A stretch of 64,000 bases of DNA from M0027 sp021713415 (GTDB lineage Bacteria; Pseudomonadota; Gammaproteobacteria; Francisellales; Francisellaceae). Numbering within the stretch: the stretch's first letter is position 1; every line of letters begins with the position of its first letter. A program made the translations under genes and the position numbers. This document shows, piece by piece, positions 8,226-16,574 of the stretch. The notes below the pieces were generated by a model. The model worked only from the letters and a program-made list of their open reading frames with translations. It searched no databases and had not been told where the DNA came from. Where the stretch lies: NCBI GenBank assembly GCA_021713415.1, contig JAKJJQ010000003.1:50005-114004 (forward strand). The letters are read 5' to 3'.

Positions 8226-11027
8226 ATGCCAGGAAATAAACGTTTACATGCAGTTATTATAGATGGATCATTTGGAGTTAATGATAATCTTGGGAGAGGT
8301 CCTATTTCAGATACTTATCAGCAAGTAATATATGAAATACAAGGATTGGCTATTTCAAACTTATGGAAAACAATAGATGATAAACCTCTAAGCTCTGCTT
8401 ACGCTGCTAAGTTCATTCAATCAATGATAGAAGCAAATGGAGGTAACCCTGATATTCTTGGTGTAGCTCCCAAAGTAGCTAATCATAAAGCAGTCCAAAG
8501 AACACTATTTGCACAATTTATGCAAACATCAGATTACTCCCCTGATTTTATTTCGGTTAATAACCCAAGGGATGGTCGAAAGCTCACAGACCCAGAAAAA
8601 GGAAAAATCAAAGCTTTCTTAGAAATGCATGATTATAGAATTGCTATTAAATCAGATGGTATCTTAAGCACGGGCAACTTTTTTATTAACGGCACCAAAG
8701 ACCGAGAAATGGCACTTCAAGCCGTATATGAAGAAATAAATAATAGAATCTGTAAAACAGGCCGACCTTTTGTTATAGAACAATTACAGATGCTTACAGA
8801 TACTAGTGATGCCTTTATAAAGCAACATAAAAACCCTGACCAACAAGAAGAAGAGCAAGAATCTAAAAAAGCTCAAAGCCCTGGAGTATTTGAAAGACGA
8901 TTACTAATTTATCAAACAGATGAAGAAGGTAATATCTCAGATATAGAGATGTTTACTAAAATCTATGACCAAGTAGTCGACAGGGCTAAAACAACTGACA
9001 ATCATAAAAGTGATCAAGAAAAAGACATATATAGCTATTCAACTGGCGCTTTAGAAAATTGTTTAACCCTTGAAGAATTGAGAAAAGCACAAGGTAAATT
9101 AAGTGAAGCAGATAGAAGATTTGCACATGATATTGTCTATACGGTTGAAGGAAAAATACAGCCACAAAAAGGTCGAATTCGTAAACATTGCTTAAGTGAT
9201 GAGGACTTCGAACAAGCTGTTAAATCGCTTGAGTCTGTAGAACAAAAGATTGCTGAAAATGATATTGAACAAATGTTAGTTAACCCTGAAATATCTAGAA
9301 TGGATAAGAATCTAATAGATAATATTAAAGATATTTCTAGGCACTATGGTTTAAGCTCTGAACACCGATCTCAAGCAGTTGAGACAGCGACTTATGTTGA
9401 TAATTACTTAAAATTAAAACGGCTAGGATTAGACACTGCGACTAATTTAGAATTATTAGTTATGAAGCCATATCAATGTACTGAATTACTAAATAAGAAT
9501 ATAGATTCTAGTAAAGTTGAGAAAAAACTTCGTGATTTTATGTCTTTAATAATCATTGAACGCACTAGAGAAATAGCCAAAAAAATTGGAGAAGACGGAT
9601 TAAATCTTAGTGATGAAGAAAAGAAAAACACCTATCTAGCTATTTTTGAACAACTACTTGATCAATCAGTTATACAGCAGAATGAATACATAGCACTTAA
9701 AGATCACTTTACTCAACAGTTTGAAGATATCCTTAAAAAACGTAGCGCAGATGTTACATCTGGCGATATTGCGGAACTATTTAAAATAAATTTTGCAGGC
9801 TATATTGATAATCAAGTCTTTAGAGTATACCCCTTATTAAACATTAGAGACTTTACTCAAGCCTGTGAAAATAAACTTACCGAACTAAATCATTACCAAC
9901 CCCCTCAAATAATGGAAGCGCCACAAGCATCAAAAAGACAGCAACTAGTGGAAACTTTTAGGGGCTTTAGAGCACATTTAGCTACTTTATCCGAACATGC
10001 TAGAGCCAATCGACAAGCTGCTATGAGTCATATTGACGATTTCATAGCAGATACAAGACATTTAGACAGTCAAGCTAAATTAGAGGTATTTAGTCGCGCA
10101 ACTGCCACTTTATCCCCACAAGAAGAAGGCGATGGTTATTTAATAGAAAGCTTATTAGGTGACACTAGCTTCAATGAGCTTGTTAAAAGCCAACATACAT
10201 TTCCTGAAGCAGGTTTTTCAGGCTCAGAAGAAGAAAAATCAGCATTAATTGAAGATGAGTTTAAATCATTTATGCAAACTAGAATTATGAGTGATCCTAA
10301 TTTTGATTATATCTCTTTTAAAGAAGCATTTGCTCCACTTGATGTTGAACTAATCGCACTAATGGACTCTGTTGAAAGTTTAACATCTAACATGAATCAA
10401 GCAGAAGTACATAATACATATAAAGTTGAAGTTTATTCGCATCTTTTAGCCATATTGCATTTAGATAACGAATTTAATACTTTTAAACCTGTAGCACTTC
10501 AACATAATGACCCGATCGATTCAGAGTATATTGACTTGAAATTTAAAAGGCTAATAGAGCAAACTCTAAAAATTGACCCTACTCTGAAAGCAGAGTTATA
10601 TAGGTTAAAAAAAGCAGTGGATGTTAAAGTTAATGAATATTCTAAGCCTAAGTTTGAAGAAGAAGATCAAGAGTCTATTATAGTGCGTAAAAAAGGAAAG
10701 GAAAAAGAAAAAACTAATCAAAAATCTGAAGGAAAAGAACAATTAAGAAGTCTCCACAGATTTAACATGGAAAAAGTTCCAAGAGACTTACACCCACACA
10801 TGCCCATGATGAGTCAAGCTCAAACAAGCACAGCACCTACCCCCACTGCATCTTCGAACTCAAGTTCATCTTCAAGTTCATCTTCAAGTTCATCTTCAAG
10901 TTCATCTTCAAGTTCATCTTCAAGTTCAAATGAACCTATACCTTCTAGTTCTGAGAACCCTCAAGCAATAGTTTATCGAAGTCTAGCTCATAAACACACA
11001 ACACAGACAAAAGAAAATGGTTTTTGA
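8226..11027 (+). CDS. Large effector-like protein with C-terminal poly-Ser tract, 933 aa
   Basis: I do not recognise any family. The protein is 933 residues, hydrophilic, without signal peptide or membrane segment. It opens with MPGNKRLHAVIIDGSFG and is then mostly helical and rich in charged residues. A Glu/Gln-rich linker lies near residue 215 (PDQQEEEQESKKAQ) and a highly charged KGKEKEKTNQKSEGKEQ stretch near residues 820-840. The C-terminus is disordered: a Thr/Ser/Pro segment and then an unbroken run of more than 20 serines, ending in SLAHKHTTQTKENGF. The Ser run is encoded by a 12-bp tandem repeat. Size, disorder and the lack of bacterial homologues I can name fit a secreted substrate, but this is inference. 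A good AAGGGGTG ribosome-binding site fixes the start. The gene is monocistronic. Confidence 0.75.
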   Translation: MPGNKRLHAVIIDGSFGVNDNLGRGPISDTYQQVIYEIQGLAISNLWKTIDDKPLSSAYAAKFIQSMIEANGGNPDILGVAPKVANHKAVQRTLFAQFMQTSDYSPDFISVNNPRDGRKLTDPEKGKIKAFLEMHDYRIAIKSDGILSTGNFFINGTKDREMALQAVYEEINNRICKTGRPFVIEQLQMLTDTSDAFIKQHKNPDQQEEEQESKKAQSPGVFERRLLIYQTDEEGNISDIEMFTKIYDQVVDRAKTTDNHKSDQEKDIYSYSTGALENCLTLEELRKAQGKLSEADRRFAHDIVYTVEGKIQPQKGRIRKHCLSDEDFEQAVKSLESVEQKIAENDIEQMLVNPEISRMDKNLIDNIKDISRHYGLSSEHRSQAVETATYVDNYLKLKRLGLDTATNLELLVMKPYQCTELLNKNIDSSKVEKKLRDFMSLIIIERTREIAKKIGEDGLNLSDEEKKNTYLAIFEQLLDQSVIQQNEYIALKDHFTQQFEDILKKRSADVTSGDIAELFKINFAGYIDNQVFRVYPLLNIRDFTQACENKLTELNHYQPPQIMEAPQASKRQQLVETFRGFRAHLATLSEHARANRQAAMSHIDDFIADTRHLDSQAKLEVFSRATATLSPQEEGDGYLIESLLGDTSFNELVKSQHTFPEAGFSGSEEEKSALIEDEFKSFMQTRIMSDPNFDYISFKEAFAPLDVELIALMDSVESLTSNMNQAEVHNTYKVEVYSHLLAILHLDNEFNTFKPVALQHNDPIDSEYIDLKFKRLIEQTLKIDPTLKAELYRLKKAVDVKVNEYSKPKFEEEDQESIIVRKKGKEKEKTNQKSEGKEQLRSLHRFNMEKVPRDLHPHMPMMSQAQTSTAPTPTASSNSSSSSSSSSSSSSSSSSSSSSSSNEPIPSSSENPQAIVYRSLAHKHTTQTKENGF
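10860..10928 (+). repeat. 12-bp tandem repeat (5.75 copies) encoding poly-Ser
   Basis: The unit TCAAGTTCATCT starts at 10860, 10872, 10884, 10896 and 10908, with a 9-bp partial copy at 10920-10928. Copies are identical. The unit length is a multiple of three, so copy-number change would alter the Ser tract by four residues without a frameshift. Confidence 0.95.
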
Positions 11028-11053
11028 TTGATTACTATCGAAGAAGTCAAATA

Positions 11054-12112
11054 TTATAGCTGTAAAAATGCATTAACTACTTCAGTAACGCTTATATCTT
11101 GAGCATTTTTAGATGGGCTTTGTAATAAGTGATGTTTAACTTTCCAAGGCTTCCAGTTATCGGCATTGGTACTACCAAAAATTGCAACCATTTGATTAAC
11201 TAGTGCTGCTGCAATATGCATTGTACCACCGTCACAACAAATAAAAGAATCACATAAAGAAACACCGGCAATTAGCTCTGATAAATGTTTAGTTTCAACA
11301 AAATATAAATTAATCCCTTTGATATGGCTTAACTGTTCTTTCAGATACTCTGCCTTTTCATCATCGCCTGGATGCAATGGATTATTTTCTGACCCCGGTG
11401 ACCAAAAAACTAAAATTGGTTGTGTAATATTATTTGCATGTATTTGTTTAATCAATTCAACATATGACTCAATCGGCCAACGATTTTGAGGTTTTCTTGA
11501 ACTTAAATGAACACCAATAGGTTTATCTTCATCGTTAATATTAAATCTTTCTTTTAATGCATCAACTAACTTATTATCTGGATAAAGCAACATCTCTCCC
11601 GGATCTTTTGTTAAACCTAATACTTTTTTACCAAGGTTATAGACAAGCTCTACCTCATGTATTTTATCTCTATCTTGACTCTCAATTGCAGCAAATAGTT
11701 TACTTTTTTGATTAGGCCTATCTACATAACCAATTAATTTTTTAATTCCAGCAAGTGAAACATAACCTACTTCTTTTTCTTTAAACCCACCTGCTGCTAG
11801 TAAGGCATAATCATAACGTTCTTTCTTTAAACGTCTAAAAAACAAAAATTTATTAATGTATGTTTTAATTAAACTTCCCTTTCTATGTTTCGCTTTTTCA
11901 TAACTAATTATTTTTCTAATATAGGGGTTATTTGCTAGCACCGTTTCATTATAAGTGTTTAACATAACATCCATTGTAACGCTTGGATATTGTTCTTTAA
12001 TTGCTTTAATCAATGGTGTTGTACAAACCAAATCTCCAATATTATCTGCCCTTACAACTAATAATTTTTTATTTTCCAAATTAACTGGTTGCATAGTAAT
12101 GTTCACATCCAT
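11054..12112 (-). CDS. Glycosyltransferase family 9 (heptosyltransferase-like)
   Basis: A 352-aa GT9 protein. The first half begins with LLVVRADNIGDLVCTTPLI, the GT9 acceptor-side signature. The second half contains GVHLSSRKPQNRWP and the nucleotide-sugar motif CDGGTMHIAAAL. These enzymes transfer heptose or a related sugar from an ADP/NDP donor to the LPS core. It differs from WaaF in the motif region and lacks the Cys-rich tail, so its acceptor and sugar are not assignable (WaaC-, WaaQ- or other-like). An alternative start is the ATG six codons downstream (12094). It diverges from the O-antigen ligase-like gene, which makes a core-assembly role likely. Confidence 0.85.
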   Translation of the reverse strand: MDVNITMQPVNLENKKLLVVRADNIGDLVCTTPLIKAIKEQYPSVTMDVMLNTYNETVLANNPYIRKIISYEKAKHRKGSLIKTYINKFLFFRRLKKERYDYALLAAGGFKEKEVGYVSLAGIKKLIGYVDRPNQKSKLFAAIESQDRDKIHEVELVYNLGKKVLGLTKDPGEMLLYPDNKLVDALKERFNINDEDKPIGVHLSSRKPQNRWPIESYVELIKQIHANNITQPILVFWSPGSENNPLHPGDDEKAEYLKEQLSHIKGINLYFVETKHLSELIAGVSLCDSFICCDGGTMHIAAALVNQMVAIFGSTNADNWKPWKVKHHLLQSPSKNAQDISVTEVVNAFLQL

Positions 12113-12255
12113 CTTTAAGTTAAAATTTATGCAAAATTATATCATCTTTCATTAAAACAAAAAGAATTAACCCAATAAATTCTAGGCAATTAATTAAAAT
12201 AAACTATAATACATCCTAAAATGAAATACTGATGCCACATAGGTAAGACTTAACA

Positions 12256-13506
12256 ATGTTAACTAACATCCAAAAAATAAGAACCTTTTTTTTATATTTA
12301 TCTGCAATTGCTTTTTTAATTCCATTTGCATGCTTTGGATTAGGTAGAGCCTTAACTACAATTCCTCTTGGTATTGCAATTGTTTGTGCATTAATTGGTG
12401 GTGATATCAAAGGAGCCATTTATTATTTAAAAACCAATAAATTCCTTATACCAATGCTACTTTTACCTTTAATGATGTATATCGGTATTTTTTATACACC
12501 ACAGCCACTACAGGAAAATGCCTGGAGTATTGCAAATAAATATAACTGGCTAATTTTTCCACTACTATTAACGCCTATGCTAATTTGTATATTTAACCAA
12601 AGAAACTGGCAATTAACTGCTTATAATTTTTTTATTATCAGCGCAATTATCATAGCGTTAATTGGTATACTTTCTACCTATAGTAATAGTTTCTTTCAGT
12701 GGATATTAAATTTTACTGATTATCAAAGACAAGGTGTACACTCAAGCCCATTACAATCGCACACTGAAACTGGCTTTATAACCGCTTTAGGTGCTTTTTT
12801 CTGTGTTACCTTGCTAAAATATCATCAACATTATCTGTTAAAGCTACTTTATGGCGCATTATGGCTATTAAATAGCTTTTATATATTATTTATTAATACC
12901 AGTAAAACTGGCTTATTACTATATGTCATATTACTGGTCATTTTTAGCTTGCAATATCTTATTAAAAGCTGGAAACAGGCAGTCATAGGTTTTATCTGCT
13001 TAGTTATTATTGCATCTGGCGCTATGCTTTTAAACCCTTACAATCATTCACGAATAGAAAGGCTCTATTCATCAATTGTGCAGGTAGATAAAAACGCTGA
13101 TGAAACTTCATTTGGCCAACGCTTCATTATGTTAGACTTAGCAATCAAGCAATTTAAAAAATCACCTATTATTGGCTCAGGTACTGGTACCCCTATTCAA
13201 GGAAACTGGCTTGACCTTAATAATCCTAACTTAACAACCAGTGACCCACATAGCGAATTTTTATTTGTTATGACTAAAATTGGCATTGTTGGATTAGTAC
13301 TCTTAATACTTTATTTTGCTATGATGATTTATGATAGCCTATTTATTATCAGAAAAGGAATTGAAGCAAATATGGCACTTGGAGTATCTATAAGTTTTAT
13401 TTTTTATGCTTTTGTTGAATCTATTTTATATCATAACCCTGCATCATATGAAGTGGCATTTTTTGTAAGTTTATTGTTCTTATCAAATCTTAAAAAGCGA
13501 AGCTAA
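12256..13506 (+). CDS. O-antigen ligase / polymerase family membrane protein
   Basis: A 416-aa polytopic inner-membrane protein with about 10-12 hydrophobic segments. It has the Wzy_C-type signature: a large periplasmic loop after INTSKTGLLL, then GSGTGTPIQG and the conserved DPHSEFL region, where the loop His is expected. WaaL-type proteins join undecaprenyl-linked O-antigen to lipid A-core, and Wzy-type proteins polymerise O units; the sequence alone does not separate the two. It lies next to a divergent GT9 transferase, which favours a ligase. A TATAAT-like element lies about 45 bp before the start. Confidence 0.82.
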   Translation: MLTNIQKIRTFFLYLSAIAFLIPFACFGLGRALTTIPLGIAIVCALIGGDIKGAIYYLKTNKFLIPMLLLPLMMYIGIFYTPQPLQENAWSIANKYNWLIFPLLLTPMLICIFNQRNWQLTAYNFFIISAIIIALIGILSTYSNSFFQWILNFTDYQRQGVHSSPLQSHTETGFITALGAFFCVTLLKYHQHYLLKLLYGALWLLNSFYILFINTSKTGLLLYVILLVIFSLQYLIKSWKQAVIGFICLVIIASGAMLLNPYNHSRIERLYSSIVQVDKNADETSFGQRFIMLDLAIKQFKKSPIIGSGTGTPIQGNWLDLNNPNLTTSDPHSEFLFVMTKIGIVGLVLLILYFAMMIYDSLFIIRKGIEANMALGVSISFIFYAFVESILYHNPASYEVAFFVSLLFLSNLKKRS

Positions 13507-13511
13507 TATAT

Positions 13512-14285
13512 TTAAATATCAGTTGCTATTGCTTGAGCTATAATCTTAACCATTTGTTGCATTGATTGGTCATAGCTACTAACATCTGGTTTCTCAGAAA
13601 CTGCACGATTGGCTAGCACTGCTGCTATGGATGCAGCTTTTAAGCCAAAAGTTGAACAAATCGTTAAAAGTGATGCAGACTCCATCTCATAGTTTAAAAC
13701 ATTTAGTTTCTGCCACTCTTGCATAGATCCTTGAAAATGACGCCTGATATAACCTGAATAATTATCATAGCGCTCCTGTCCTGGATAAAATGTATCAGAT
13801 GAAGCCGTAATACCTAAATGAATAACGATGCCTTGCTCTCTTGCACTTTTTGCCAATTTCATCGTTAAGTCAAAATCTGCAACAGCTGGATATTCAATTG
13901 GTGCATAATGAACCGATGTGCCATCTAAACGCACAGAAGCTGTTGTTAAGATAATATCTCCTAACTTAACCTGTGGTTGGATTGCACCTGTTGTTCCTAT
14001 GCGGATAAATTGATTAATTCCCAACATCGCTAATTCTTCAATACAAATACCTGTTGAAGGGCCGCCCATACTTGTTGAACAGATTAAGATATTTTTGCCA
14101 TTAATTTTTACCAGTGCAGAAGTATATTCTCTGTGACTACCAAGATATTGCGCATTATCATCGAGTAACTTTGCCAAATAATCTACACGTTGAGGGTCTC
14201 CAGGTAATAGTGCAATTGTTGCTCCCTGAAGGTCACATTTAGCTAAATTAACATGATATAGCTTATTTTTTTCATTTATTTGCAT
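13512..14285 (-). CDS. udp: Uridine phosphorylase
   Basis: A 257-aa NP-I family nucleoside phosphorylase (E. coli Udp 253 aa) that converts uridine and phosphate to uracil and ribose-1-phosphate in pyrimidine salvage. LPGDPQRV is the phosphate-binding loop. STSMGGPSTGI and RIGTTGAIQP form the core. The uracil-binding residues appear in TFYPGQERYD, and EMESA binds ribose. The start is ATG at 14285. It is convergent with the ligase-like gene with a 5-bp gap and shows no operon partner. Confident at family and substrate level. Confidence 0.92.
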   Translation of the reverse strand: MQINEKNKLYHVNLAKCDLQGATIALLPGDPQRVDYLAKLLDDNAQYLGSHREYTSALVKINGKNILICSTSMGGPSTGICIEELAMLGINQFIRIGTTGAIQPQVKLGDIILTTASVRLDGTSVHYAPIEYPAVADFDLTMKLAKSAREQGIVIHLGITASSDTFYPGQERYDNYSGYIRRHFQGSMQEWQKLNVLNYEMESASLLTICSTFGLKAASIAAVLANRAVSEKPDVSSYDQSMQQMVKIIAQAIATDI

Positions 14286-14469
14286 TATTTATTTCCCTCA
14301 ATGTTTGGTTATTTAAATATTTAAAAATAGTTTGAAATTCAGAATATAACAATAAATCAAATATTACAATAATAATTTTTTATTAATTTTATTACAAAAA
14401 TAATCTAAATTTCAATATTTTAACTGTTGATTATTATAAAAAAACATGCGAATATGTTGCGGATTTTAT

Positions 14470-14487
14470 CTCGGGTTGCTCGGGTTG
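14470..14487 (+). repeat. 9-bp perfect tandem repeat before the porin gene
   Basis: CTCGGGTTG occurs twice in direct succession (14470-14478 and 14479-14487), 29 bp before the porin start codon. It is locally GC-rich in an AT-rich leader. It could be a paired regulator-binding site or a 5'-UTR element; nothing in the sequence decides between these. Confidence 0.6.
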
Positions 14488-14515
14488 TAATAAAAAATGT
14501 GTAGAGGAACAACAA

Positions 14516-15826
14516 ATGAAAGCTAAGATATTACCTATATCAATTGCACTGGCTTGTGGTATTGCAACTGCATATGCCGCAAATACGAATCAAGTCGCTA
14601 GCGTTAATTCAAATACAACACCTAATGACAAGCAAGTAACAACAAGTCAAACTGCTTCTAAAGCTGATAATACTACAAATACACAAAGTAATTTAGATGC
14701 TAATGATCAAAGTAGTCAAAGCTCAGGCTTAAGCGGTGTTAACTGGGATCTAAATGGTGTTAAATTTAATTTACATGGCTTTATGTCAACGGGTATGACA
14801 CTATCTGATAGCTCATCTCAATATAATATTCCAGGCCATGGTAATGTTAACCAAGACGCAAACTTTTCAACTCCATCATTATTTGGTTTACAATTAAATA
14901 CTCAAATTACTGATAAACTATCATTTATGACTCAGATTGTTGCAGATGGTGATAATACAAATGGTAATACAGCCTATACACCAACGGTCAATTGGATGTA
15001 TGCACAATATCAAGTCAATCCAAATATTGCTGTGCGTGCTGGTCGTTTCCAACTACCTTTATTTTTATATTCACAAGAAATTGAAGTTGGTTATAACTAC
15101 CCTTATACTTTCCTGCCTAACGAAGTATATCGCTTAATTCCATTTTATTCTTTAAATGGGGTTAATTTACTATTACAAACTAACCTAGGCGATAGCGGAT
15201 GGAATGTATCATTCCAACCATTTTTTGGCGAAAGTTCATGGGATTATGATGCTGTCTTAAATATTGGCTCAGGTATGTCAAGTGTTCAAGAATTAGGCTT
15301 CCAAGGGAATAAGCTATTTGGTGGCGATTTAACATTCTCAAATACGATTTTCAAAGTTCATGCATCTTATGCTCAAACCGAAGTAGAAACAACAAGTGTT
15401 CCTAGTGGATCACCAACACCAAAAGACCAAACTGGTCGTTTCTACAGTGTAGGTGGTGAAATGAATTATGATAATATTTGGGCTTCAAGTGAATTTGCTT
15501 CGCGTAAGCTTGATGCACCATATGCAGCATTAAATGCTTATTATTTCTCACTTGGCTATCATATCGAAAAATTCTTGCCATATATTAACTATGCTAAGTT
15601 ATATACAACTAACTGGAATGAATTAACTGACTACGGTCCAGGCGCAGAAGTAGCTCAGGGTCAATCATCTGTAACACTTGGCTTAAATTATTACTATAAT
15701 GCCAATCTCGTGTTAAAAGGTTCTTGGAGCTATATTATGCCTGATCAAGGTGGTTATGGATTATTCCAAACCAAACCAGATGGCAATGTAAATTTATTTA
15801 CGGTATCTGCTTCTTTAATCTTCTAA
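14516..15826 (+). CDS. Outer-membrane porin-like beta-barrel protein
   Basis: 436 aa with a clear signal peptide (MKAKILPISIALACGIATAYA, cut before ANTN). A Thr/Ser/Asn/Gln-rich linker of about 55 residues follows, and then alternating amphipathic strands as in porins (FNLHGFMSTGMTL, FGLQLNTQITDKLSFMTQIV, IAVRAGRFQLP). The chain ends in LFTVSASLIF with the terminal Phe used by the BAM machinery. The solute is unknown. It is followed after 31 bp by the periplasmic-binding-like gene, most likely in one operon. An AGAGGAAC ribosome-binding site precedes the ATG. The flexible linker between signal peptide and barrel is longer than in general porins. Confidence 0.86.
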   Translation: MKAKILPISIALACGIATAYAANTNQVASVNSNTTPNDKQVTTSQTASKADNTTNTQSNLDANDQSSQSSGLSGVNWDLNGVKFNLHGFMSTGMTLSDSSSQYNIPGHGNVNQDANFSTPSLFGLQLNTQITDKLSFMTQIVADGDNTNGNTAYTPTVNWMYAQYQVNPNIAVRAGRFQLPLFLYSQEIEVGYNYPYTFLPNEVYRLIPFYSLNGVNLLLQTNLGDSGWNVSFQPFFGESSWDYDAVLNIGSGMSSVQELGFQGNKLFGGDLTFSNTIFKVHASYAQTEVETTSVPSGSPTPKDQTGRFYSVGGEMNYDNIWASSEFASRKLDAPYAALNAYYFSLGYHIEKFLPYINYAKLYTTNWNELTDYGPGAEVAQGQSSVTLGLNYYYNANLVLKGSWSYIMPDQGGYGLFQTKPDGNVNLFTVSASLIF

Positions 15827-15857
15827 ACCCATCATAAGATTGACTAAGGGAAGCTTT

Positions 15858-16574
15858 ATGAAAAAATTAATGCTTATAATTATTAGTTTGTTTGCTATAG
15901 GCTTTGCAACTGAGGCATTTTCTCAAATGCTTATTGTTACTGGCAAACAAACTCAAGTTAATACTATTTCTCAAACTGCTTTGCGTCAGTTATATAGCGG
16001 TAGAGCATCTTCCAGTCATTTAATCCCTATTGACTCACCATCAGATAGTCCTGCTTTTAAAGATTTTTATAATGATATTTTCAGTTGGTCAGTTTCTGAA
16101 ATAACTCAATATCGCTCCAGTATGCTTTTTAGTGGTAAAGGCACACCACCAAGACAAGCAAATTCAACTATGGCTGCTTTAGATGAAGTCAGTCATAATG
16201 TAAATTTAGTTACTTATGCAACTGAAAAACAAGTTGATCAATTTGGTCGAGGCTTTTTAAAAGTCATCTATCCTGCAAACTATGTTATAAACCAACAACA
16301 GAATACGACAGATCATGTCTCTATTGTTGAGCCAGTTAATCATATTCAAATAACAAATAATCATACTGATGCACAGCCTATAGCTACAAATACGCAAAAT
16401 CATACAGCGAAAGTATCAAAGGTAAATAACACACATAAAAAAGCATCTAATACTAATCAACAGTATAATGAAAAAGAATTAGGTTTAGCCGCCATTTGTG
16501 CTAAAGGTTGTACGCCTGAACAAATCAAAAAATTTCTAAATCATAAAAACCAAGTAAACCTAATTACAAGTTAA
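15858..16574 (+). CDS. Periplasmic phosphate-binding-like protein
   Basis: A 238-aa secreted protein with an N-terminal signal (MKKLMLIIISLFAIGFATEAFS, cut near Ala/Ser-Gln). The mature part resembles the short phosphate-ABC-transporter substrate-binding-like proteins often encoded beside a porin: it has ISQTALRQLYSGRASS and SPAFKDFYNDIFSW. Residues after about 135 are a low-complexity Asn/Thr/His/Lys linker followed by a helical tail with two Cys (CAKGCTPEQIKKF). The frame opens at a TTG (15840), but the ATG at 15858 with AAGGGAAG upstream is the proper start. The partner porin lies upstream. The stop overlaps the convergent ArnT-like gene by 4 bp. Binding of phosphate itself is not shown. 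Confidence 0.7.
   Translation: MKKLMLIIISLFAIGFATEAFSQMLIVTGKQTQVNTISQTALRQLYSGRASSSHLIPIDSPSDSPAFKDFYNDIFSWSVSEITQYRSSMLFSGKGTPPRQANSTMAALDEVSHNVNLVTYATEKQVDQFGRGFLKVIYPANYVINQQQNTTDHVSIVEPVNHIQITNNHTDAQPIATNTQNHTAKVSKVNNTHKKASNTNQQYNEKELGLAAICAKGCTPEQIKKFLNHKNQVNLITS

Noticed and set aside
10860..10928. Tandem repeat considered as a CRISPR array
   Set aside because: Unit of 12 bp without spacers, inside a coding frame and encoding only Ser.
1432..11027. CaaX boxes on other effector-like proteins
   Set aside because: The 106-, 429-, 933-, 1368- and 2223-aa proteins end in FAL, FKK, NGF, GQL and QTY without Cys at the -4 position.
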